In this document: positions 1-10,689 of the stretch, one piece after another
Layout: every line of letters begins with the position of its first letter
Position numbering within the stretch: the stretch's first letter is position 1
Notes under the pieces: model-generated
Told to the model about the DNA's origin: nothing
The model's input: only the letters and a program-made list of their open reading frames with translations
Database searches by the model: none
Assembly: GCF_018143015.1 (NCBI RefSeq)
Contig: NC_054741.1
Location: 59,270,197-59,334,196 of the forward strand
Direction: 5' to 3'
Length of the DNA: 64,000 nt
Origin: Lytechinus variegatus
Taxonomy: Eukaryota; Echinodermata; Echinoidea; Temnopleuroida; Toxopneustidae
Translations under genes and position numbers: made by a program

Positions 1-1055
1 TTTATCCTAAACAGGCCTATATAAAAGTTGTGACATTAATCTCATAAGCCTTATTCAAATAGTGCGAGCGAGAAGCGTGAGCTATTTTTTTTACAATTTA
101 AATTTTCATGTATTTTGTCATAAAATTCTGGGCAGTGTTTGTGATCTTAAACAAATGTGTATGCAGCTAATACTGCGAGCGCAAAGTGCGAGCAGAAATT
201 TTTAATATAGGCCTCCTGTTTAATCTGATTAAAGTGACCTGTTAAGAACATGCTTGCAATTAGAGGCAACGTTACACATTTCAACAATCAAATAATCCGA
301 ACGCAAACGCGAGCTAAAATTGTTTGACGTTTCTACCAAAAATATGGAAATTCCAAGCACGTTTTGTAATCGTGAAACGGATAAAACTAAAACATATAAA
401 ACAAAACAAATTGATGCGAGCGCGAAGCGCGAGTGGAAAAATTCAAGATTTAGACTTTACAATAATAAAAAAACGGGACACTCTGTTTACGTTTTTTTAA
501 ATCATGAAAAGAATATTTAATTGGGGATCTTCCTACATTGATAAAGCGAGCGCGAAGCGCTCATAATTATAAATAATTACAATCTCATAAGCCATATTTA
601 AATAGTGTGAGCGCAAAGCGTGAGCTAATTTTTTTTTGAACTTACATGTATTTTGTCATCATTCTGGGACATGTTTGTGATCCTGAACAGATGTATATGC
701 AACTAAATAATTACTGCGAGCGCGAAGCGCAAGCAGAAATCTTTTATATAAGTTTTGATCTGATTAAAGTGACCTGTTAAGGACGTACATGTAGTTAGAC
801 ATGAAGACGTTACATATTCAGCATTCAGCAATCAAATAATGCGAGCGCAAAGTGCGAGCTGAATAGTTTTGACATTTCTACCAAAATAATGGAAATTGCA
901 AGCACTTTTTGTAATCGTGAACCGGATATGTATATAACTAAATAATTGGTGCGAGCGCGAAGCGTGTACGGAAAATTTGAAAAGGATGAGTAATTGGGGA
1001 TCTTCCTACATAAATAACGCGAGCGCAAAGCACGAGCCGAAAATCTTTGATGTTC
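1..1055 (+). repeat. Modular GCGAGC-box array with 541-bp higher-order unit
   Basis: A CpG-rich box close to GCGAGCGCGAAGCGCGAGC recurs near 62, 174, 297, 415, 545, 604, 715, 839, 950 and 1019, separated by about 59-131 bp of AT-rich sequence. The spacing pattern repeats: boxes 1-4 and 6-9 are offset by about 541 bp, and the linkers also match (for example 'taaagtgacctgttaa' near 230 and 764, 'gacrtttctaccaaaa' near 326 and 870). So the block is two copies of a five-box higher-order unit. Differences between boxes are mostly CG to TG or CA. Short open frames across it are by-products of the repeat and are not called as genes. The block ends where a LINE begins. Confidence 0.8.
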
Positions 1056-3091
1056 TGATCTGAAACTGGATAATGATTTAATAAATAGAGAACAAGTCGC
1101 TTATCAAATGAAGATAGCCAAGGTAATTCCTTTATTTAAAAAAAGGTGATAAGTTGGATGTCGGTAATTACCGACCTATCTCTCTTTTGTCCACATTTTC
1201 TAAGATCCTTGAAATAATAGTATACGTTTGTCAATGCATAATATTTTATCTGATGTTCAATTTGGGTTCCACGAAAAGCACAACACCACTCATGCCCTGA
1301 TGAATTTTGTCAACAAAGTGGTCAATGCTCTTGACAAATCTAGTCACCTTGTGGGTATTTTCCTGGACTACTCCAAGGCCTTCGATACCATCAATCATTA
1401 AATCATACTTAAAAAATGTCTCACTATGGTGTGCGAGGGAAGGCATTGGAGTGGTTAAGGAGCTACTTATTCAACAGACAACAATACGTGTTTGTTTCAG
1501 ATCACAACTCCAATTTGAAATATGTTAACTGTGGAGTCCCCCAGTGTAGCTTATTGGGCCCACTTCTTTTCACAATTTTTATAAATGATTTCTGTAGATC
1601 ATCCAAAATATTATCCCTTGTCTTGTTTGCAGATGATCCGACCTTATTTTTTTCTCATCAGAATCCACAAATTTTAGTTGATGTTATCAATTCTGAACTT
1701 ATTAATGATACTGAATGGATAAGAGCCAATCGATTATCTTTGAACTTTAAAAAAACAAAATACATGTTATTTAGTAATTCCACAGACAAGTTAGCGATGA
1801 ACATTATGTTTGATAATACCCCATTAGAAATGGTACCTTACACCAAATTTTTGGAATAACAGTTGACAGTTAACTTTCTTTGAAAAGTCATATTTAAAAT
1901 ATATCCAAAATAATTTCACGAAATATAGGTATTATTAATAGGCTAAAATTTTGCATTCCTCCACATCATTAATCATGCTCTACTCATCCTTAATCTTGCC
2001 TTATTTAAACTACAGGATTCTTATTTGGGGCGATACCCATCAATATTTATTAGATAAATTGTTGCTTTTGCAAAAGAAAGCACTTCGTATTATTTATAGT
2101 ACATTCTTCCGTTCTCATACGGACCCACTTTTTTTCTCGAAAGTAAACTGTTGAAAGTAAAAGACCTGTATTTACTGCAGTTAGGGCACTTCATGTATAG
2201 TTATAATAATAATGCACTTCCCCATATTTTTGATGCCATGTTCCCTAAAAATCAATTTCATCATAACTACCCCAAGAGACATTCTGACGAACTTCACATT
2301 CCACTTTACAGAACTTTACTGGCCAAAAATACATTCCTATTCAACGGTCCTAAATTCTGGAACTCACTAGCTAATAACGTTAGAGACAGTGTCTCCTTTA
2401 ATTCATTCAAACGTAACTTTAAACTTATCCTGCTTGATTCCTATAATTCTTCGCAACGGAACACTTCATTATCTTGATTATAATCCTTACAATTTTCACT
2501 TTCATTGTTTTATCTTTTTTTCATCTGATATAGTCCAGTTATATCATGTTTTATTATTTCACCAGATCAAGCTGGTTCGTGGTCAGCCCTTTCCCATTCA
2601 TTCTTATATAGTTTTCCTCCTTTTTAAAAAATGGTTGTATTGTCTTGTACTGCCATGTCTCTTGTTTTGTCTTGTCTTCTATGTCTTGTCATCCCCTCTC
2701 TCTTTCTTTCTTTTTTTCCTTCTGTCTTGCGCAACATATCCTTTACAACGAAGACCTCTTTGTGTGAAAAGCTTTGCATTGGTTCAGTAATTATGTTTGC
2801 ATCAATATGATTTCTTTTGTTCTCTTTTTCTTTCCTGTAGTACATACATGTACCTATATAGGAATAAGTCGACTATACTTTCTTCATTTCCAAGGGGGAT
2901 CTACACTTTTACAAGCTTTGCTTTTAGTGGACCCCCTCATTTCCATTTATGCTCTATATTATACTGTTTTTGTTGTTGTTTGTTTTACGAAGTAAGAATG
3001 CCCTTCTGTAAAATTGTACTTGATTTGTATTACTTTATATTACTTTGTATTATGTTTTGAATGGAAATGAAATAAAATAATTGAATTGAAT
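1056..3091 (+). mobile_element. 5'-truncated non-LTR retrotransposon (LINE), broken
   Basis: A decayed LINE copy. Translated pieces in shifting frames show reverse-transcriptase landmarks in order: a NYRPISLLS-type block near 1160, the FADD catalytic motif near 1626-1637, then C-terminal RT and thumb-like sequence to the stop at 2477. About 600 bp of T-rich 3' UTR follows, ending in an A-rich tail with AATAAA-like words near 3068. Frameshifts and stops near 1140, 1400, 1858 and 2152 break the reading frame, and the GVPQG motif reads GVPQC, so the copy is dead. The 5' half (ORF1, endonuclease) is absent, typical of 5' truncation. It sits between GCGAGC-box sequence on both sides, so it landed in that repeat. 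Clade (CR1/Jockey-like) is an inference. Confidence 0.8.
1416..2477 (+). pseudogene. Reverse transcriptase fragment (LINE ORF2), frameshifted
   Basis: Longest coding remnant of the truncated LINE. The first piece (1416-1859) carries the palm region with GVPQCSLLGPLLF and FADD. It breaks near 1858, resumes near 1951 (a NYRILIWG block), breaks again near 2152, and continues to a stop at 2477 with a FNGPKFWNSL motif typical of LINE ORF2 C-termini. At least two frameshifts plus a substituted glycine in GVPQG mean no functional enzyme. Confidence 0.75.
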
Positions 3092-3700
3092 ATCAAATAT
3101 GCGCGCGTGTTTCAGATTTAGACCTAGAATCTGGACATTCTGAATGCATTTTATTATGAAAATTAATATGGCGAAGGCGAAGCGCGAGCTTAAAATATAT
3201 TTGATATTCCGATCTGAAAAAGGGTCACTTTAAGTTCTATATTTCAAGCACTTTGTAGGCAAATTATGAGGTTGGTATGGATTTATATTTTGAAAAAAGA
3301 GCTGATACTTTTAACTATAATTGCTTTGAGTTTTGACATAGGGCCGGGACATTCTAAGGACAATTTGTCATCATATGAAAATTAAGAATATCTTCCTCTT
3401 CCTCTTGCTAAGCACGAGATGAAACTTGTCGATATTCCATTCTGAAAAAAGGACGACTTAATTATTGAATTCATATCTTATTGATTAATTTGATAAGCCT
3501 ATGAGAGCGCCAAATCTGTTAATATTATGGCCTGAAAATTGGACATTTTATTTTTTAAGCACTTTTTAAAACTATTGATAGGATATATGATTTGATATAT
3601 TTTTAACAATTAATGCTAACGCAAATCTCGAGCCGAATTGTTTTTATAAATGTCATGAAATGGGTATTTAGATTTATTAAATAATTAATATTGAGATATA

Positions 3701-5360
3701 CACTGGCGTAAATCCCGGGGATGGGGGGATATATCCCCCCCCCCCCACTTTTCGAGGAGGGAGGATGGCCTGTACAAACATCCTCCCACTTTTTACGAAA
3801 GAAATGAAAGAAAAATCACAAGAGGTAATTGTTTTATTGGTGAAAATTTTTCCTGAAATACCGCTTAACAAATAAAAACAATATTATTGAATCATAAAAT
3901 GCAAGTAAAGAGCCAGTTCACCATTCCAAACGAATTACTTTTGTCCTTATTATAACATTGAAGGGAAACCCCCGTTTCTTCCAATTCATAAATGTTGGGG
4001 TCATTGGGAAGGGATTAAGATGGAATGTCAAAATTATTTTAATGTGATCTCTAATATAACCATTAAACCATCATGGGGCAAAAAAGATAATAATATTGGA
4101 GGGGTATTTGCCATATGGAATACAGTGGCGTAACTACAGAGGGCATGGGGGCACGACCCCCCCAAAAAAAAACCAACGGGGAAAAGGAGAAAAGAGGGAG
4201 AAAGGAAGAGAAACGTAATGGGAAAGAAGAAAATATTATTCATTATAATGTTATATTATAATTATGGTATGTTACATTGCATAAGAAACATTTTTATCAT
4301 ACATGTAACTTTATGAAACATAATTTGCCCAGGGCCTACGTCCTCATTGTTCCTGGTGCTCGCATTGTCTGTTTAACGAGATATGTAATCCTGTTGTACT
4401 AAAACATCCCTTTTTCAAGTCAATATAAACCAAATATATTTCCTAGCACTTGAATTATCATTGTTTTATATAGTGACTTATGTTTCTTTTTCATGACTGA
4501 AAAAGTGATTACCCCATGTTAAGGTCTTCGTATATATGAAACATTTCCTGTCCGTGATTACGTTCGCATTAATGGATTGGTGAGATATGTCCTGCTCTTC
4601 ATGAATTCCTAAAAACAGTCCTTAAAATGTCCCTTCTTCTGATCTAAATATCAACAATTTTAAGCTCGCTCTTCGCGCTCGCGGTGGTTAATGAAATACG
4701 TATGGTCCTAGTTAATTCCTACACAGAAACCCCACTTCAGGTCTGAATTATCTGAATTTTCAGCTCGCGCTATATGACTAGTGAGACGCGTATGATAATC
4801 ATGATTGTAATGACTACAAAAAGTGTTTCATGTGTTCAGATGTAATTCTAATAAAATCAGCAAGCGCTTGGCACTCGCATCAGATGACTATGGTGAGATA
4901 TGCATACTCTTAATGGATTCCTGAAATACATCCTTAAAATCTCGCTGTTTGGGGTCAAAATATAAGAAAACTTCAGCTCGCGCTTCGCGCTCGCATTGTT
5001 TAGCGAGACAGGTACCTATCATGATTACACAAATTTGATTATAATGTCCCTTTTTAGGTGTGAATATAAAAAAATTCAGCTCTCGCTTTGCGCTCGGATT
5101 ATTTGATCAGTGAGATACATATCCATTTAATGACATTGTTATTTAATAAAATGTCTCTATTGGGTCAGTATAACTGGCAACTGAGCGCGCTCACTCAGTG
5201 ATTCAAAAATTTTGCTGGTGCCCCCCTCCAATGCCGTGACCCACGGTACGCTACTGTTGACATTTAAATGACAATTCTCCTTGCATATCTAAAAAGATGA
5301 TTGAAAAAAAATGCCAAAATATTTCAGTCATCCCCCCATCAACACGGATTTACGCCAGTG
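3701..5360. mobile_element. hAT-like non-autonomous DNA transposon, 8-bp target duplication
   Basis: Terminal inverted repeats CACTGGCGTAAATCC (3701-3715) and its complement (5346-5360) are flanked on both sides by the 8-bp direct repeat GAGATATA (3693-3700 and 5361-5368). An 8-bp duplication and a CA(C/G)TGGCG-type end are hAT hallmarks. The uninterrupted target, with a single GAGATATA, is present in the inverted copy at 20526-20533, so the insertion is shown directly. No transposase frame is visible. The interior is GCGAGC boxes in reverse orientation (4660-5190) plus a probable second nested element. Confidence 0.88.
4133..5256. mobile_element. Possible nested hAT-like element
   Basis: The left edge CAGTGGCGTAACTACAGAGG (4133) followed by a G-rich then C-rich run resembles a hAT terminus. 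The right edge at 5220-5256 (C run, then 'ggtacgctactg') is its imperfect inverted complement. The flanking 8-mers do not match, so target duplication is lost or the boundary is wrong. The interior holds reverse-oriented GCGAGC boxes. Confidence 0.45.
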
Positions 5361-5940
5361 GAGATATACATAACACCAATTAAAATGCAAGCGTGCAGCG
5401 ATTTCTTATACCATTTAACAATCAGACCTGAATAGGGATATTTTGAGAACTTTATAGAATACACGAAAATAATTGGTACCTGACAAATCAAAATTTCCGA
5501 GCGCGCACCGCGAGCATAATATATTAATATTCAGACCAGAAAACTGACATTTTACAAAGCACTTTTTAAAAATCAATTTGTAAATCAAACATAATAATGA
5601 AAGTTCGATTTCTGAGCTGATTTATGTTTTGTATATTGACTTCAAAACTCGATGTTTTAAGCTCCATATTGTGCAAGATATGTAAATCACCTAAAGGCAA
5701 TGCGAGAACGAAGTGCGAGCGATTCCCCCCCCCCCAAGTTTCCCCCTCATCTTATTTCTTTCACTCGTCTTCCTCCCCTTATTTTTCCTCTTCTTTTTTC
5801 TCCTCTCTTTTCCTTTCTTTTCTTCAACTTTCTTTCTTTCCCCTAAAAAAAAATATCCGGCAATAAAGGGGGGGGGGGAGGGGGTCCTGGATGCGCCTTT
5901 GCGGTGCCACTGACAGACCATAATAAAAAACAACATTGGA

Positions 5941-6233
5941 GCGTGTTGCCGATTTAACTCATTTATTTGACCGTCTGTGCCGCTGAAAACTGCCTCTTTT
6001 TATCATATTTCCCCCCTCTATTTTGTTTTGTTTCTGTATTGCTTGTTGGTCTTGTTTGTTGAATTTACTCATGTATATTATATTTGTTTATATGTTTTTG
6101 ATCAAGTCAAAATAATATTGAAACAGTTGTATTAGTATTATGTTACTCGAAAAATAATGATATTGTATTTTATGTTGAATGAATTCAGTAAAACAACTTA
6201 AAACAAAACATTCAAAACATTGAATTCCAAGGT
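5941..6233. other. Spacer, no feature recognised
   Basis: AT-rich single-copy-looking sequence between repeat A and the next foldback. No coding frame or inverted repeat was seen. Confidence 0.5.
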
Positions 6234-7001
6234 AGTTTATTATGATTTTACGTAATAATCAATAAATATTTACATGCTATTAACACATGCATTATGCTTA
6301 ACTTTGATTTAATTATTTGTTCAGCAATTTTTATCCTTTCATTTTCGGAAAAGCGAACCTCATTTCATTTCGGACTAAAGGACCTTCGGAAAAACGAACC
6401 TTATTTCATTTTCGGACTAACGAACCATCGGATTAATGAATGTAACCCGATCAAGTCTATGAAACTTAAGATCAATGTATAAGTTTGCAAAGAAGTATAC
6501 ATGTAAAAGTAAAGAAAACACCACTCGGCATGATACTAGTGAGTAATGGGGGGGGGGGGGTAGCAACTATATCCAGCTACTGCAGCATATACATGTAGAG
6601 ACAATTTGATATGCGCCATTACAAGGATAGTATGTTGTTATCATTATTGCTGTGTTATAATAAATATTGATAAAATCAAAGGTCTTTTGGAATTCTCATA
6701 AGAATAGACTGTCTTATTCCGAAGGTTCATTATTCCAAAGGTTCGTAGTTCCGAAGGTTCATTTGGCCGAAGGTTCGTTATTCCGAAAACGAAGTAGGTT
6801 CGTGAGTGCGAAAACGAAATAAGGTTCATTAATCCGAAGGTTCGTTAGTCCAAAAATGAAATAAGGTTCTTAGTCCGAAAATGAAATAACTGAGGTTCGT
6901 ATTTCCGAAAATGAAAGGATAGATATTACTGAACAGATAATTAAATCAAAGTTAATGCATGTAAATATTTACTAAGTATTATGTAAAATCATAATAAACT
7001 A
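6234..7001. mobile_element. Foldback element with ~200-bp inverted arms
   Basis: The left arm (6234-~6445, beginning AGTTTATTATGATTTTAC) pairs with the right arm (~6795-7001). Matching blocks include 'aaatatttacatgc' with 'gcatgtaaatattt' and 'aactttgatttaatta' with 'taattaaatcaaagtt'. Both arms carry clusters of a short palindromic phrase, TTCGGAxTAACGAACC and variants. The centre (6440-6710) contains a segment repeated in the same direction at 7683-7838 and 15161-15307. There is no coding capacity. Confidence 0.75.
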
Positions 7002-7186
7002 GTTACGTATGTAAAAAAAAGAACATGTAGAATTAAAATATATTCGCCGTTTTTTCTAGATACGCCGCTGTCTCTCCGCATTTTCATCTTGGAAATTACT
7101 AACATTTCTCATTTTGACAAAGAATACTCTTAAATAGTCCAAAGTGAATTAGGATTCCATAATTATGATACATTTCTGATCTAGGA

Positions 7187-7365
7187 GACATTCCGTCGGC
7201 TATAAATGACTAAGACTTTCATCGATGTGAATGGAGATAAAATATAAAAATTTACCCAAAATCTTTATTTGAGCAAAATTATTTAATTCACCCACCTTTG
7301 CATCATGATCCGTTAGTTACAGATATATTAAATTTGATAACGTTTAATGCAGGGGCGGATCCAGC
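7187..7365 (-). repeat. Repeat 'B', copy without MITE (pairs with 16430-17150)
   Basis: The reverse complement of this stretch matches 16430-16457 plus 17019-17150, for example 'cacatcgatgaaagtctta' and 'ggatcat.atgcaaaggtg'. This copy lacks the 561-bp MITE found in the other, so it is the empty-site reference. Confidence 0.75.
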
Positions 7366-7682
7366 TTCCGCCAATAAGGGGGGGGGGGCAATATGTCGTA
7401 TCGTGTACAATTAATAAAAAGTTGTGAGCGAGCGAAGCAAGCGAGCAAAAGTTGTAACATATTTATACAAAAATCCAAGTTCGTGATAGATTTTTACATA
7501 ATATTTGGAAAATAATATTATATCTTACCCTTATCCTTTTTCTTTTCTATTTATTTTCTTGGTTGTGAAAATATTTTTTTCTTATAAACAACTTAAATTT
7601 GTAATAATCTCACAAGCCCTATTTGAATAGTGTGAGCGCAAAGTGCGAGCTAAAAAAAAGAAACCTTCGGAATAACGAATGT
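7352..7682. mobile_element. Repeat beginning CAGGGGCGGATCCAG, with GCGAGC boxes
   Basis: A DNA-transposon-like left end (CAGGGGCGGATCCAG at 7352) is followed by a G run (7379-7388) and GCGAGC-like boxes near 7426-7445 and 7632-7650. The same GCGGATCCAG word starts the repeat inserted in the TRIM gene at ~19960. The right end is not resolved. Confidence 0.5.
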
Positions 7683-7838
7683 AACCCGATAAAATATGTT
7701 GCCATCTTGTCAAGTCCATGAAACTTAAAATCAATGTATAAGTTTGCAAAGAAGTATACATTTAAAAGTAAATAAAACACAACTCGGCATGATACCAGTG
7801 CCGAGAATGAGGGGGTGGGTGTCCGGGGTAGCTGTATG
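7683..7838 (+). repeat. Direct copy of 6440-6560
   Basis: 'gtaacccgat', 'atgaaactta', 'gtataagtttgcaaagaagt' and 'actcggcatgata' follow in the same order as at 6440-6540. The homologous continuation of 6566-6710 is found at 15161-15307. The 7.3 kb in between is two later insertions. Confidence 0.75.
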
Positions 7839-9332
7839 CAGGGTGACCAGACGTCCCGTATTTCCCGGGATTGTCCCGTATTTTGCTCCTTTGTCCCGGC
7901 GTCCCGACAAACCCTCCCCGGGACGCCTAATTGTCCCGTATTTCAGAATATTGAAAAAAGTACATTCAAAAGTGACAAATTTTCATTTAATTATAAATAA
8001 CCAACAGATGACAAAGCAGAGACAACAATTAAATTGATAACTGTAAACTTTTGCAAGTAATGCGGTGTTTTTCTTGCTTGTGTAACCCAATACATTGCAA
8101 ACGAACTGGTATCCTGCCTATGTGTGTGTGGCAGGCTACTAGCTAGGCATGTATGATCGGAGCAAATTCACAATGGTGCAAACAATCTCACATGATAAAC
8201 AGTTTTTCCACCAAAAAAATCACAAAGTCGGCAGGAAATTCTTATAATTATTCTCAGATTAATGATTTGGAGATGTAATCGGTGCAAGAAGTTATTGACT
8301 TTTCATAGATCTATTTTTCAGCTTTCGTTTTGAGTCTTGGTGTGTACGATGCCGCGATGTTTCATCTAATTTTTAAGTTTGACAATATGTTTCACTTTGA
8401 AATTTTATTCATTTCTAAAACATTTTACTTTTTGAATCTTTTAAAATACATTAAGAAAAACACCAAATAACATTATGATTTTTATTAGATGATTATTTTT
8501 TTTGTTTACTTGAAGTTTGAACTTTTTTCCTTTTTCTTTCTTTTCTACCTTATCCTTCCTGCATGCCCCTTTTCGTTCCATCTATCTTTATTTCCTATCT
8601 TTCTTTCCTGACCATTTTTTTCTCTCTCTGTTCATTTTTCTTTCTTTACTTCTTTCTCTTACTTGCCTTCTTAATCAAATTTCCCTTTTTTATTTCATTC
8701 TTTCTTTCCTTAAATTACCTTGACTTCTTTCTTCCTCTCCTGTTTCTTTTTTGTTCTTTCTCTCCTTCCCTTATTTTCTCTTTTTTCGTTCTCTCCTCCC
8801 TTCATTCTTCCCTCCCTCTTTTTCTTCCTTTCTTTATTTTATTTTTTCCTTGTATTCTTTTCCATTTTTCTTTCTTTCCCTTCCTTCCTTCCTCCTTCCC
8901 TTCCCGTTTTCTTTCTTTCTTTAAAAGAATAAAGGAAACATATTTCTTTCCTTCATTCTTTCTTTCCTCCTCATTTTTGTTACCTTTTCCCTTTAATTCT
9001 CTCCTTTATTTTGTCTTTCATAAATTTATTCATCTTCCCTTCCTTTCCTTTTCTTTCTTTGTTTCTATATTCATTTCAAAGAATGACGGAAGCCCTTTTT
9101 TCTCTTTTATGCTTTCTTTACTCCTTCTCTTCTAACTTTCTGTTACTTTATATTTTCCTTAATTTTCTTTCCTTCTCAATTCATCTCTTTTCTTTCTCTC
9201 CTTCATTCTTTCGTTCACCTTCCCTTCCAAATATTTATATTTTTCACAAGTCTAACACTGCGCGTGGGCTTCTTTGTTGATGTTTATTTGTCAATTGTCC
9301 CGTATTTCATTTTGTAAAATCTGGTCACCCTG
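7839..9332. mobile_element. hAT-like non-autonomous transposon (copy 1), TSD GCTGTATG
   Basis: The ends CAGGGTGACCAGA (7839) and TCTGGTCACCCTG (to 9332) are perfect inverted repeats. They are flanked by the 8-bp direct repeat GCTGTATG (7831-7838 and 9333-9340), the expected hAT signature. Length is 1494 bp. The interior has no transposase. It holds 'cccgtatttcccggga' repeats and a ~700-bp TTTC/CCTT-rich pyrimidine tract (8520-9240). Long frames across that tract encode only Ser/Phe/Leu low complexity and are not genes. A second copy lies at 33082-34856. Confidence 0.9.
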
Positions 9333-9355
9333 GCTGTATGAAAATTAGGGCGTAT

Positions 9356-10560
9356 TAGTCCGGCAGCCCAGGAGGTTTATTCAACCGAAAGCCGGACAAG
9401 CAAATGACCCCATAGCTGGATGGCATGGACCTTGAAGTTTACAAAAATGCATTGCTGCCGGGTTCTATGCGTGATCTTCCCTCCGAAATGACGTAATATA
9501 TGACGTCACTACAAAATGGCCCTATTTCACCATTTTTCAGACATTGTCCACATATCATAAAGTCAAGGGAGAATATCTCAGCCAAATCATGCTTGTTTTG
9601 TATGAAACTTTCACAATGTATTGTTCAAGTAGTGCACAAGAGATATGCAAAATTTCACGAACAGAAATTATTGTTTACATATGCAAATTACGTAATGAAA
9701 TTTGCATATCATTAGTTTTGGAGATTTCTCGCATAAAAAATTGTCAAAAATTGATTTAGAAATTTATTTTCTTTTGTAGTGTACTTTATTTGATATTTTT
9801 TTCTCTCAAGCATAATATCATTGTCTTCATCTATATCTCTACTTTAAGAAAATATATAACAGTAATTGAAAAAGACATCATAGACTGTGATTTCAGCCCC
9901 CTTTTCAATATGGTGCGCACGTAGAAATTGTGCGTTTTTGCCCTATTTTCACCATATGGCTGAGGTGTGCGAACGATATGCCTACTTTATTGATGTTTCC
10001 TGCATTTTGCATGATATTCAATCTTCCAAACAACATATTTTCTTCTTCATCATGTCTCTGGTGATCAATCAATGATTTCAGCAAAAATTGATTGCCCACT
10101 GGGCAGTCTATAGGCTACGTTTTCAGCCTAGTTTTCAACAACGAACCTATACAATGTAAGACTGCATCGTTGTAGTCGAGTCGGATAAGAGGTTCCTGTA
10201 CATGTGTACCATCAAAATATTTTTCACTCAATTTTTCAATCAACGTTTTGGTATTTGTCTAAACTGTCTCGTTAATGAATCTTGATGTTCCCTTCCCAAA
10301 ATCGTGTCCAACGGGGTTCAAAATTGATATCTTTGGCGGCCCTCTTGGACTTTATTAAAATGAAAATCAATTATTTTCATATTTTATTGCACAGAGTCTG
10401 ACAATGGGACAATCTTTTAATCAATACGCATTTCTCTATGATTGGGATAGTAGAAATCGATTTAATTCGTTTTCTGATGATATATTTTGAAATAAAATTT
10501 ATCCCGAAATGGGCATGATTTTGGTCAAAAATTTGCATGTGCATTGATATCTATCTGTTC
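9356..10560 (+). repeat. Left inverted arm of the 5.8-kb foldback
   Basis: About 1.2 kb pairing with 13975-15160. Short frames of 62-71 codons occur at mirror positions in both arms simply because the arms are copies. Confidence 0.85.
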
Positions 10561-10689
10561 AATCATTAACATCAACAACTATTTCAAAATATCAGCATTC
10601 GACACGAAAGAGGATATAATATACCGATAATACTGTAACGCTTCATGACAATATGTATGTCTTTATTTGCTTAGTTAAAGGGCAAATAC

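Larger units (their letters stand above)
3092..5940 (+). repeat. GCGAGC-family repeat 'A', copy 1 (interrupted by hAT-like element)
   Basis: Sequence at 3092-3700 plus 5361-5940 reads colinearly with the reverse complement of 21060-19956. Shared landmarks are 'gtgtttcagattt' (3108), 'gatgaaact' with 'cgatattcc' (3418-3441), 'ggtacctgacaaatcaaa' (5477) and 'aaatcacctaaa' (5685). The two parts are separated here by a transposon that is missing from the other copy. The copy carries several GCGAGC boxes (about 3170, 3612, 5390, 5500, 5700) and ends in a purine/pyrimidine-rich stretch, a G run (5868-5880) and 'ggtcctggatgcgcc'. Confidence 0.75.

Noticed and set aside
4133..5256. A fully defined second hAT element nested in the first
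   Set aside because: The termini look right but the flanking 8-mers (ATGGAATA and TTGACATT) differ, so it is listed only as possible.
8563..9135. A 190-codon Ser/Phe/Leu-rich frame, and similar frames at 34062-34745
   Set aside because: These lie in the TTTC pyrimidine tract of two copies of a hAT-like transposon. The composition alone makes them, and there is no domain.
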